This document shows, one piece after another, positions 42,995-53,860 of a stretch of 64,000 nt of DNA (position 1 is its first letter; every line of letters starts with the position of its first letter). Origin of the DNA: Lasiosphaeria ovina (lineage: Eukaryota > Ascomycota > Sordariomycetes > Sordariales > Lasiosphaeriaceae); the NCBI GenBank assembly GCA_033439765.1, contig JAULSN010000001.1, positions 7,130,001 through 7,194,000 of the forward strand, given 5' to 3'. The notes below the pieces were generated by a model, which saw nothing but the letters and a program-made list of their open reading frames with translations, was not told where the DNA came from and made no database searches. The position numbers and the translations under genes are program-made.

Positions 42995-43507
42995 AGCAAG
43001 AAGCATTGGCGATTTTTAAATGTCTTCATATTCGTGCTGTAGATGGGATAGGAACTGCACTATAGAATGACCTAGAAGCATATGGGCTTGTGCATTTATT
43101 GGAGATTCGGCGTTATGGGTGAGCTTTCACGTCTTTTGGGGGACATTTCATGGTTTACGGCGCACGGCAAAGGGAGAAAATGCATAGCAGGTTGTTAGAG
43201 TCTCGCGGGTCATAAATAAATAGCTCGGCAGTTTCGGAGGTCGAGGTAAATAAAAATATACATCGAGATGATAGTGTATCACTTGCAAGACTCGCAGAGT
43301 AACGGTCACTTTCCCCGTGGTCTTTTCTTTCTTCTTTTCAACTGCCAACTCGTCTGGTGCAATGATGTTTTTGCATAAAACTGCAGGAATCGCAATATTT
43401 TGCATTTTTTTCTACTGCTACTTACGGCCTCCTTTTATCTGCAGGGAGGCTATAGCCCCTTTCCCACATCAACGACTTCCAAACCAACTAAGCTTTTCTC
43501 TGTATCA
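42995..43507. other. Convergent 3' region, no gene seen
   Basis: This lies between the DDHD gene and the convergent RING-ankyrin gene. It holds only short ORFs and A+T-rich 3' UTR-like sequence. Confidence 0.6.
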
Positions 43508-44341
43508 TTAGTCGAAAACCCCGTCTTCAACAAAACGAGTCCATGGCGGCCCTTGGGCCAAGCACACGTCTAATACGCTACGCCCCATCCCATCTTTGGC
43601 AAATCTTACGTCCTCGGCTCGTGGGACTTGAAGTCCTGGTCTAACCGAACCGACTCCCAAGCCATCAGCAGCCTGCGCGGCGCCCTGCGGGAACACAGCG
43701 GTCGGCAGCCCGCTTGCAAGCCACACCAGGAGCCAAAACACCTCGACCTGCTGCGACTCGACAGCGACGTGCAGCGCGCTCCGGTTCTCGTTAAGTGGAT
43801 CTGACCACGCCAGGAGCCTCACGACGCTGGCGCCGACGACGGCATCGGGCTGCGCGCTGTCGGCGCCGACGTCCTTCACCAGGCCGACGATGCCGACCAC
43901 GTCGCCCTCGGCCGCCATGGTGTGCAGGGCGCGCGCGGGCCGGGCCTCGGGGTGCTCGGCCAGGAACGCCTCCTCGGTCAGCGCCGGCAGGATGTCGAGC
44001 CCCTCCTCGACGCCGCCCTCGTTAACGTACCGCGTCAGGATGGTGACCGCCTGGCTCGCGCGCCGGAACGCGTTGGTCGCCGACGACGACCCTGGCGCGT
44101 TGGACGGCAGGAACCCGTCGCACGAAGGGCACGTGAGCGACAGCGCCACCTGCGGCGCCGAGTCCATCAGGCACTGCCAGTGGAAGTGGCAGCCGCACGG
44201 GAGCTCGAGATCGTCTTCGACTATCTCTTTTTCTTCTTCCTGTTGGTGTGGTTGGGCCTCCTCCTCTTCGCCCGACTCGGACGCCTCGGCGTCGATGTTC
44301 AGGATAAGAGGCTCATTGCAGGCTTTGCAAGTTTCTTCCAT
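43508..44341 (-). CDS. RING-finger protein with ankyrin-like C-terminus
   Basis: A 277-residue protein if it starts at ATG 44341 (MEETCKACNEP); an in-frame ATG at 44410 would add 23 residues. The RING-like module is CKAC, about 45 residues of acidic insert (GEEEEAQPHQQEEEKEIVEDD), then CGCHFHWQCL and CPSC, so the cross-brace ligands are present but widely spaced. The rest has ankyrin-like helices (ARALHTMAAEGDVVGIVGLV and SALHVAVESQQVEVFWLLVWL). RING domains recruit ubiquitin-conjugating enzymes, so an E3 ubiquitin ligase with an ankyrin substrate arm is likely. The target is unknown. Single exon unless the 33-nt GT..AG stretch upstream of 44341 is spliced. Confidence 0.75.
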   Translation of the reverse strand: MEETCKACNEPLILNIDAEASESGEEEEAQPHQQEEEKEIVEDDLELPCGCHFHWQCLMDSAPQVALSLTCPSCDGFLPSNAPGSSSATNAFRRASQAVTILTRYVNEGGVEEGLDILPALTEEAFLAEHPEARPARALHTMAAEGDVVGIVGLVKDVGADSAQPDAVVGASVVRLLAWSDPLNENRSALHVAVESQQVEVFWLLVWLASGLPTAVFPQGAAQAADGLGVGSVRPGLQVPRAEDVRFAKDGMGRSVLDVCLAQGPPWTRFVEDGVFD

Positions 44342-45317
44342 TCTGTAAAAACTGTTACCTGGGTAGGTACCTGTTAGTGGTAGGTGAGGTGGTTGGTTAG
44401 CCACTTCCATGATTTTATTTTTGAGACTGAATTTGGGTTCGGGAGTGCGTATTTTCACTCACCCGGGCCAGGCAGTGACTCGTGAGTGATACCTGATAGG
44501 CCAACGGTATAATTTGAAGGCTGCAAGGTTTCGCCGCTGCCAAACCTCGAGCAAACGCGCGTTCAGGTACGTGTGTCAAGCGTGTGTTGCGGGGGACGGA
44601 ATTCCAGGCTGTGATTTGCGGGTTTGAGCATCAATGTTCGCACGCTACTATTGGGTGCCAAGAGAGTCCCCTGGGCTTCATACACTTTGTCGATGGGGCT
44701 GAGGTTATTCGTGGAAGAGAACAGAAGCAAACGTAGATTGAGAACTGTTAGGCGGGGACCTGGTCTGCTGTCAAGAATTTGCTGTTGGCTGCTGGTCTTT
44801 CCAAGTGGCCGCCTAACAGGTGACCCCTGGCGCATTGAGGGAGCCAGGCTGTGGATTTGACGAGAATTTCGGCTGCCTGAGAGCGGGCTGATTGGGCCGT
44901 TACGCAACCCTCCATCCCTGCACCCCGGCGACACCTTGATTTCTGCCCAGGCCGATTACATCAGACTGCTTGGCCTGCAGCCCGCACTGCCCGCCTCCTG
45001 GGGAGGGGACCTGGCTTGAACACCCTGAGGTGACCCCCCTCCCCCGCCCCCGCCAAACGTCCTTAACCGCAACAGCTTCCCGAAATACAAAAATCGCACC
45101 ATTGCCAGGCTCTTGTCCTCGGTGTGCAGACAGACAGACACATTTGTATTGCTCTGCGAGGAACCCCGTGTTTCTTTGTAGTAGAAGATTGCCTTCTACT
45201 TATCAACCCCGCGCCCGACCCGCGGCCTGCATCATTTAGTTGCAGCATCCATCCTCACGCCATCGGTACAAAGGAGCATCTCGGTTCCACGCGTTTCTCC
45301 GACGCCCCCGCGCCATC
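44342..45317. promoter_or_regulatory. Divergent promoter, RING-ankyrin and fimbrin genes
   Basis: About 976 bp between divergent starts. A C-rich run (CCCCCCTCCCCCGCCCCCGCC) lies at about 45034-45053. ORFs across it have no recognisable domain. Confidence 0.45.
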
Positions 45318-47543
45318 ATGAACGTCCTCAAACTGCAGAGGTAGGTCGAACAGGCACACACCGCGAGGAGCTGCAACAAGATGCACCGGATTCGCTCGCA
45401 GCATTCAGAGGTTAACTCCCGTCTGTAGGAAATTTCCTCAGTTCCAGCAGAGCGAGATCTTCGGGTTAAGCGACGCTTTCCGCAAGCTCGACATTGACGA
45501 AAAGGGGTATATCGACGAGGCCACCGCCATCAAGGCCACGCAGGCCAGCGAGCGCCAACCCTATGATGTCGTTCGCCAGGCCCTGAAAGACGTCGAGCTC
45601 GACTCCTCCAGGCGAGTCGAGCTGGAAGACTATGTCGGCGTATGTTCACACTCTCCGAGTCGCTGCCCTCGAAGGCCTCCTCCGGACCTGATGCTTGGCG
45701 GATTCGTATACTGTTTCAGGTCCCCGACAGCAAGGCTAACTTCTTAATCCAGCTTGTTGCGAAACTCCGCGACGCCCCCTCTCCGACCCAGCTGCGAATC
45801 CCTGGTAGCGCCGGCACGCCAACGTCACCAACCGCCGTTATAGCCCAAAGGACCGGCGGCCATGCGTCAAAGGGCAGCATTGGCGGCGGCAGCGGCAAGA
45901 TCCACGTGCAGGGCTCGAATGCCAACATCACCCACACCATCAACGAGGATGAGCGCACCGAGTTTACCCGCCATATCAATGCTGTCCTCGCTGGCGATAC
46001 CGACATTGGCAACCGCCTTCCCTTCCCTACCGACACCTTTGAGATGTTTGACGAGTGCAAGGATGGCTTGGTTCTGGCAAAGCTCATCAACGACAGCGTC
46101 CCTGACACTATCGACGAGCGTGTCTTGAACGTGCCTGGCAGGAAGACCAAGACCCTCAACGCCTTCCAGATGTCGGAGAACAACAACATCGTAATTGAGT
46201 CGGCAAAGGGTATAGGCTGCTCGGTCGTCAACATTGGCAGCGGGGATCTCATCGAGGTCCGAGAGCATCTCATTCTTGGCTTGATTTGGCAGATTATCCG
46301 CCGAGGTCTGCTTGGCAAGATCGACATCAAGCTTCATCCCGAACTCTACCGCCTGCTCGAGGAGGACGAGACTCTGGAGCAGTTCCTGCGACTTCCCCCT
46401 GAGCAAATCCTCCTCCGCTGGTTCAACTACCACCTCAAGGCTGCCAACTGGCCGAGGCGGGTCCAGAACTTCTCGGGCGACGTCAAGGATGCCGAGAACT
46501 ACACGGTTTTGTTGGCGCAGATCGGATCCGAGTATGGCTGCACGCGTGCCCCGCTGCAGACGCGCGATCTTCACCAGCGGGCCGAAGAAGTCCTCCAGAA
46601 TGCCGACAGGCTCGGCTGCCGGAAATTCCTGACGCCCTCGTCGCTTGTTGCCGGAAATCCCAAGCTCAACCTCGCCTTTGTGGCCAACTTGTTCAACACA
46701 CACCCTGCTCTCGACCCCATTACCGAGGAGGAGAAGCTCGAGGTGGAGGATTTCGATGCCGAGGGAGAGCGCGAGGCCCGTGTCTTCACCCTTTGGCTCA
46801 ATAGCCTGGACGTGCAGCCGGCAGTCCAGTCCTTCTTCGACGACCTCCGCGACGGCACCATCCTGCTGCAGGCATATGACAAGGTTATCCCGGGGTCTGT
46901 CAACTGGCGGCACGTCAACAAGGCCCCAGCCAATGGCAGCGAGTTGATGCGGTTCAAGGCCGTGGAAAACACCAACTACGTCATCGAGCTCGGGAAGCAG
47001 ATTGGGTTCTCGCTCGTCGGCATCCAAGGCGCCGACATCACGGACGGTCAGCGCACGCTTACGCTGGGTCTGGTGTGGCAGCTGATGCGCAAGGACATCA
47101 CGGTCACGCTCAAGGGGCTGGCGCAGCGGCTGGGCAAACGCGAGATCACCGACGCCGAGATGGTGCGGTGGGCCAACGATATGGCCCGCAAGGGTGGCCG
47201 CAATTCGAGCATCCGCTCATTCAAGGACCCGTCCATCGGCACCGGCATCTTCCTTCTCGACGTGCTCAACGGCATGAAGAGCAGCTACGTTGACTACGAC
47301 CTCGTCACGTCCGGCCGCAACGACGAAGAGTCGTACCTAAACGCAAAGCTCAGTATCAGTATTGCCCGAAAGCTCGGCGCGACCATCTGGCTCGTGCCCG
47401 AGGATATTTGCCAAGTTCGCAGCCGTCTGGTGACGACCTTTATCGGTGAGTCTCCAAACGCATACTGATCAGACCAGAAAGTTGTGAAGCTAACCGCACA
47501 TCCCGCAGGCTCACTAATGGCGACTTACGAGAAAATGCAGTAG
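45318..47543 (+). CDS. SAC6: Fimbrin, actin-bundling protein
   Basis: A 653-residue protein with exons 45318-45340, 45429-45639, 45753-47445 and 47509-47543 (1,962 nt). The 23-nt first exon codes MNVLKLQ; the last codes only MATYEKMQ and a few residues. An N-terminal EF-hand region (LDIDEKGYIDEAT) is followed by four calponin-homology domains: starting near FTRHINAVLAG (about residue 142), ILLRWFNYHLKAANW, ARVFTLWLNSLDV and MVRWANDMARKGG. Tandem CH pairs form two actin-binding domains, so the protein crosslinks filaments in endocytic patches and hyphal tips. Length and domain order match yeast Sac6. Intron branch sites GCTAAC are present in the second and third introns. Confidence 0.96.
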
Positions 47544-49540
47544 CCGTAGTCACGCTCCATATCCCACAGCCAAGAACGACAACACGAGTCAGGACACGCC
47601 TAGGAGTTAGTTATTCGGCAGGCAGGGCAGGCAGGTTTGGGAAAAGTCGAATGATCACCTGGGTTTATGATGCGTCTTTTTCCTATTCTTTTTTTTTTTT
47701 TTTTTTGCAGCCTTGTCTGAATCGCTTGTTCCAGTAGTCTCACCATGTTCTTCTTTTTTTCTATTCTTCCCGGACAGTCGGTCGGTTTCTAGTTTAGTTG
47801 CAGATGGAAGACAAATCGGATCTTGTTTTTTGGGGCGGGCAGGCAGGCAGGCAGACAAACTCGGACGGTTTATTACTTCATTATGATGCAATGCGCGCGC
47901 TCTTTGTGCTTGGCTGGACTGGATCCTCCCTCTCGGACTCGCGAGGGTTCCCGTAGGCGTAGGCGTCGGTGTGTTCGGGGGCCAAGAACTTCTAGAAATG
48001 CGAGGTTTCGTTTCGTTGGTTCCTGGATATCCCTATCGCAAGGATTATGCCGAGGATTCCGTTCCACTCACTCCTCCTCCTGTCTGATGTATGAAGTGTG
48101 AAGCCCATGTCTGTAATTCCCATTCGTAGTATTCTGCCTACATACAGCAAGCACTTTGCTTTTTGCTGCGTATGTTTCGGCTGGTGCAGCCGCCCCGCTC
48201 TCTTTCCACGTTCTTCGTGCCTCAGACATTTCGCTGGCGGGCAGACTGTTCGGTGCTGGAGTCGAGTATGTGAAAGGGCAGCAGCATAACAGGGAAGAAA
48301 GCCCCCAAAGAAAGAAAACCGGGGCCGGTTGGACAAGGTAGTGCCCGCCCAACGTGGCGGGAACTTGAAGAAGGCCGCCTTACAGCTCGCTCGGCAGGAT
48401 CGGATAACACTGGCCAAATTTATGAATTACTTATCCGGGCTGTTGGTCAAACCTTTCCGGGGATTTATTTTGTCATTCCACAGTCCGTCCGTCCGTTCAT
48501 TCCGCTTCTTCTTCTTTTTGCTTGCTAGCTAGAAGAGTTAAGAGGCATACAGAGGGATCTACGGCGTCTCCGACGGGCAACGGAGTGGACACCCGCCGCG
48601 CCCCTGGGGGAGCCTCATCCATACCAGATGACCCCCATCCCGGCGATCCGAGAATGACGATGGGCGAATGAGAGACACGAACCACATTGAGAAAGAGAGA
48701 GACAGCAGTCCTGTCCTCCTGTCTATTTCACTCTAATATCTCCCTCTCTCGCTCTGCTTTAAAGGGAACAGAAATACACGATTTTTCTCCCGTCTCGTAA
48801 CTGTTTGTTTATTATATATTACTTATTACTTGCCCGACTCCTCGCCTCTTGACTCTTTCACTGGCGATTATTATACAGCACATCCGCAGTCATCATCTGC
48901 TTGCTGGTCGTCGCCTGCACATATTTATATACCTACATCCCTCGGCTCATACCCATTCACCTTTTTTTTCTCGGCAGCCTTGCCATAATCATTCCCATCC
49001 GCGATTGGGCTGCAGTGATTACCATCACATACCGAGGTCCTTCACCCCATCCTTGGGTGGTATTCTCTCCCCCGTAAGACAAGCCCGCCACTTCAGAACG
49101 TGCAGTGCCGCTACAGATCCGGTCACCGGCAGAGCGGGTGCGCAGCGGCAACTTTTTCTTGTGCGACTGGCAACTGCATCGATTTAGTCGCCGCTCTCTT
49201 GATCGACAACACTCCGGGCATTTCTTTACTTTTGTACAAGAGCCCATCGCCAATTGGAAGCGGAAACCTGACGATACCGGACGGCCTTCCTAGGAAGTCA
49301 CGCCACCAACACGCCATACCTGCTTCTCGGTGAAGAAAGGGAGGTTATGAGAAGATCGCCCGGGAACGGATTGCTCTTGCTCTAGCTTGTACAATAATAG
49401 CTTTTATTATTGTATTGCTAGGCCGGGCAGTCAACAACCGGGCGAATTACAGGCGCTCCCTCCCCCGCAACGGAAAACCGGAGAAAAGAAAAGGGTGTGT
49501 ACCGGGAAATTTGGAGACGGCTGCCGCGCCCACGGCTTGC
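47544..49540. promoter_or_regulatory. Long intergenic and 5' leader region before the acyltransferase
   Basis: It starts with the fimbrin 3' UTR and a run of 18 T at 47689-47706, then (GGCA)n near 47836-47854. From 48700 on it is pyrimidine-rich (CTCTCTC tracts), typical of a long fungal promoter or 5' leader for the gene at 49541. No ORF carries a domain. Confidence 0.5.
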
Positions 49541-51810
49541 ATGACACGGCATCAAGATCCACGGGAGCAGCAGCCCCGCGCAGCTACTGCCGCCGCCACC
49601 GCCTTGGCGGACATGGAAACGAAGGCCATGAACGGCGCGGCACATGCGCCGCACGGCAACGGGGCGCTGCAGAATGGGGCGGCCAAGGGGGTGCTGGTGG
49701 TTGGATTGGACAGCGGCAGTTCCGGGACGACGAGCGAGGAGGACTGGGACGAGCTCTCGGCGGCGGCAGGCTTGCCGGTCCAGGTAGACGGGGAAAAGGA
49801 CCTTACGATCCAGGCTGCTTCTTCTTTCCGAGCTGGGGGACTGCGCGGCCAGCATCCGCAGCCGGCGGCGTTGCGCATAGAAGGGGCCGACGCAGCGGCC
49901 GCGGCCGAGCCGGTAAAGGGGGCGGCAAGGGGCGTCATACTCTCGGCCGAGGACGCCGCGGCAGTGCGGGACGTGCTGATGCAGACGAGCCTCCTCCCGG
50001 GAGGGGCAGGAGGGTCCCTGTCCTCGTTGCTATCTTCGCTGGGGGGCAGCGAAGGCGGGAGCGGCGGCGGCAATGCTGCGGCGACGACGCCAAAGCCACA
50101 ACGCCGGCACGGCAAGTTCAGCGACCTGGTGTTTACGCGGACGTTCTCAGCGTTTGACCGGCAGAACCAAGACGCCGCCAACAGTCCGTTCCACGGCTTC
50201 TACACGCTTTTTTGGATTGCCGTTTTCTTCTTCGTCGTCAAAATTGGCGCCGACAACTGGCGCACATACGGGTCTTGGCTAGGCACCAACGAGATCATGC
50301 AGACCATGTTCCGGCGGGACCTGCTCGTCCTGCTCATCGCCGACGGCGTCATGTGCGCGGCCACGGGCGTGAGCTGGCTGTTACAACGCGCCGTCCGTGC
50401 AGGCTACGTGAACTGGGACCGCTCGGGATGGGTAATACAGAACGTAGGTTGCGCTCGCCGAGGTGTTCAAGGAAACTGGGTTGGGCAGGAAACATATGAA
50501 AAATACTTACTGAGTCCCTGTTTAGGTCTGGCAAACAACCTTCATCGGCGCGGTGGTCGGGCTGACGCTGTGGAGAGATTGGCCGTGGTCCCACACGGTC
50601 TTCTTCGTGATGCACGGGCTCGTCATGGTGATGAAGCAGCACTCATACGCCTTCTATAACGGCTACCTCTCGTCGGCATACGAGAAGCGGTCGCACCTGC
50701 TGGCGGCGCTCAAGCAGCTCGACGATATTTCGCCCGTGCAAACGCCGTCGCAAACAGAGCCGCCCGTCTCGGCTATTTCGACATCGCATCTCGCCAGTGT
50801 CCCTTCGGCCTACCACTACAAGGAGCGACGCCGGTCAATGGCCGGCGCGCAGGTGCCCGAGATCGACCGGATAGCCAACGCCATTAGCTCAGGCGAGCCC
50901 CTCGACGAGGAGCAGGTATACGTCTTCGAGCGTATTCTCAAGTGGGAGGTGGACGCGCTCTCCGACGAACTGCGTGGCAAGTCGACGGTGGCGACGCGCG
51001 CGTACCCCAACAACCTCACATTGCTGAACCACTACGAGTTCATCGTGCTGCCGACGCTCGTGTATGAGCTCGAGTACCCGCGGTCCGAGTCGATACACTG
51101 GTCGTACGCGGCCGAGAAGATCGCGGCGTGCTTTGGCATCATCTTCGTCATGATCATGGTGTCGCAGGCCTTCATCTACCCGGTGGTCATCGACATGATT
51201 CGCATGAAGGAGGCCGGCGTTCCGCTCGCGGGCCGCTTCGCGCGGTTCCCGGGCATGCTCACCGAGCTCATCTTCCCCTTCATGATGGAGTACCTGCTAG
51301 CGTGGTACCTGATCTGGGAAACGATTCTCAACTTTCTTGCGGAGTTGACCTTCTTCGCCGACCGCAGCTTCTACGACGCCTGGTGGAATTCCGTATCGTG
51401 GGACCAGTTCGCCAGAGACTGGAATCGGCCGGTCCATAATTTTCTTTTGCGACACGTCTACCACAGCTCCATCTCGGCCATGAAGGTCGACAAGCACACA
51501 GCCACCCTCATCACTTTCTTCCTGTCGGCCTGCGTGCACGAGCTCGTCATGTGGTGCATCTTTAAGAAGTTGAGAGGTTACCTGCTCTTTCTCCAGATGT
51601 GCCAGCTCCCGGTATGTGTAATTTCGCGCCGCCAATTGTCGATTGGGTTCGTGTTTTTGCTTGCTGACATGGAAGTTTGTTGTTTGACAGCTGGTGAGGT
51701 TGAGCAGGACAAAGTACCTCCGTAACCGTGCGACGCTGGGAAATATGATGTTTTGGATGGGTATCTTCACAGGCCCAAGTATTCTCTGCAGCCTATACCT
51801 GATCCTGTGA
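49541..51810 (+). CDS. ARE2: Sterol/diacylglycerol O-acyltransferase (MBOAT)
   Basis: A 702-residue membrane enzyme, exons 49541-50443, 50526-51611, 51691-51810; introns 82 and 79 nt. The first 200 residues are Ala/Gly-rich and probably disordered and cytosolic. About eight hydrophobic segments follow (FHGFYTLFWIAVFFFVVK; LLVLLIADGVMCAATGVSW; TTFIGAVVGLTLW). Landmarks of the ACAT/DGAT1 group are HSYAFYNGYL, the FYxDWWN-type motif FYDAWWNSVSWDQFARDWN, and SACVHELVMW with the catalytic His. The enzyme transfers acyl chains from acyl-CoA to sterols (or diacylglycerol) in the ER for lipid-droplet storage. Fungal members are the Are1/Are2 class. The start could be 49541 (MTRHQDP) or 49613 (METKAMN). 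Confidence 0.9.
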
Positions 51811-52608
51811 CGGCGAGCCTTCCTCGGAGAAAAACCCTAGGTTGAGCCCGAGCCACAGGGCATCTATGCATTTCGCGTTATCATCCAGCGAGGTAACATT
51901 CCCTTTTTTGTTCGCACGACATGCTCTAGCAAGCTTCACATGCCATACAAATGCACATCAGCAGCAGGCAGGAGGCTACTGTGGCCACCGATGGGGAATA
52001 ATAGTAGATAGAAATAAGCATTAGAAATCGAGCCTAAGAACAATTAAACGCAAAAGGCTTGAAGAAGCTCAGAGGTCCCGAGACACCTGCCATTTTCTTC
52101 TTTAACAATGTGGGTCAAACAATCCAAATCGAGTGGACTCGAGTCTGCTTTCCCAGCTTCCTTGCAAACCTAAAACCCGCGCCGAAATGTGCACGAAGAT
52201 CGGGGTTTCTGGGCTGACACGCTAAAGCCCCATGCAACGCGCCATTAGCCAATACGCGCTCGCGTTAAAGTGGGTCTCTGCCAGCCTAGAACTTTTCGGG
52301 AACCACGCCCTTTCGCATTTCTCGCCTCAACTTCAACCTCTTTCCACCTGCACCTTTGGGCATTTCAGGTTCGAGGTCCTCAGCTTTTCCACCTCTGGTC
52401 CGCCCGGCGTTCCTTGTCGGTTGAGTTGCCATCTCATTAGACTTTTCAGTTTGTGCAGCGCCACTTTCTGTACCGCACAAGTGACAAGAGACATCAGGGT
52501 TCGCAACCAGCGGCTCTTTTCCCATTCAAAAAGCTTCCTTCAGGCTGCGACCGCATTTCTGAACCCAGCCGAACACCCCTCCGCCATCAACAACAGGCAT
52601 CACCAACC
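51811..52608. promoter_or_regulatory. Intergenic region before the SR protein gene
   Basis: Contains the 3' end of the acyltransferase gene and the SR gene promoter, with CTTTCC-rich tracts at 52300-52420. No ORF is supported. Confidence 0.5.
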
Positions 52609-53860
52609 ATGTCGCGCAACGGTACCACTCTCTACGTTACCGGCTTCAGCCACGGAACTCGCGCACGCGACCTCGCGTACGAATTCGAGCGGTACGTCAT
52701 GACACCACGGCGATGACTCGATGGTCAGCTTCGAGTTCGGTCCACGGCCACCTCCTTCTCACCGTCCCCCCTCCGTCCCCCCTCCCTCCTCGTCGTCGAA
52801 CACCCCCCGCCCTCGCTGCGTCTCCTATCCCCATCTGTCGCGCCTTTATCGCCTGTCGCTGTCAATTATTGCGCGCCTTCCTATCCGCTCGGGGCTCTCG
52901 CGGCGCCCTCGCCTTCGTCCTTCTTCCCCCTCCTTCCTCCGATCGAGCCGTCAGCATTGACCTGTCCCCTCATATCGGGCAAGTCGCCTGCCACCCGTGG
53001 CAGAGCTTCCGAGCTAGATCGTTCGCGCTGGCAAACAGACGCTGTGCTTATCAATTAACTCCGTGAGTCCCGAGACGCTAACGTTGCTAATCTAGCTATG
53101 GCCGACTGGTCCGCTGTGACATTCCTGCCCCGCGCTCCGCGAGCAGTCGTCTGTAGGCTCCCCTCTCCCCCGTTGGTGTTTTCATGTCGCGACATTCGGG
53201 TTAACGATGGGACAGCTTTGCATTCGTTGAGTACGAGGACCGCCGCGATGCTGACGAGGCTTATCATGACATGCACAACAAGCGCATGGGCCGTGACGAC
53301 ATTTTGAAGATCGAGGTAAGTTCTTCTATCTCGGTCATAACTGCTTCCTTACCCCATTATGTCGCTAACCTGACTTTTACCTTCTCAGTGGGCGCGCACC
53401 CCTCCCTCGGCTTCGTGGCGTTTCGACCGCACTGATCGCGACCGTGCTCCTCGTCGCTCTCCTCGCCGTCGCACTCCTAGCCCTAGACGTAGCGCTCGGG
53501 ACTACTCGCCTCGCAAGGATGACAGAGACCGTCGCGACACGCGTGATCGTGACCGTGATTATGATCGCGATCGCCGCGACACCCGTGACCGTTCCCGCAG
53601 CCCGGATCGGTAGGTTTCTTTCCACAAATGCGTATTTCCGCTATACTAACGAGTTTTCATAGCGAGCGTGACCGTGACGTCAAGGATGAACGCGACCGTG
53701 ATGATCGCGACCGTCGCGAGAACGGCACCAACGGCGACGACCGAAAGCGTACGTTATACCCCAAGAATAAATACAAGGAGCGTCTGCTAATTGTCCCTTC
53801 GTAAAAGCCATTGACAGCCCCGATCGCCCTGCGCACGACGACCTTGACGTCGCCGAGTAG
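52609..53860 (+). CDS. SR-family splicing factor (RRM plus RS domain)
   Basis: A 199-residue nuclear protein in six exons: 52609-52691, 53096-53152, 53216-53315, 53389-53609, 53663-53748, 53808-53860 (exactly 600 nt). The RRM starts at residue 7 (TLYVTGFSHGTRARDLAYEFERYGRL) and has RNP1-like FAFVEYED at about residue 50. From residue about 85 it is Arg/Ser/Asp-rich (SPRRRTPSPRRS, then DRDRDYDRDRRD), an RS/RD tail for protein contacts and phosphorylation. It resembles fission-yeast Srp1/Srp2 and SRSF2-type factors that guide splice-site choice. The first intron, 404 nt, is far longer than any other here and interrupts the RRM, a usual site of autoregulated splicing in SR genes (inference). Confidence 0.9.

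Noticed and set aside
45867..47027. Long minus-strand ORF (386 codons) opposite fimbrin
   Set aside because: It is antisense to an unmistakable four-CH-domain gene whose exons sum to whole codons; high G+C suppresses stops in the shadow frame.
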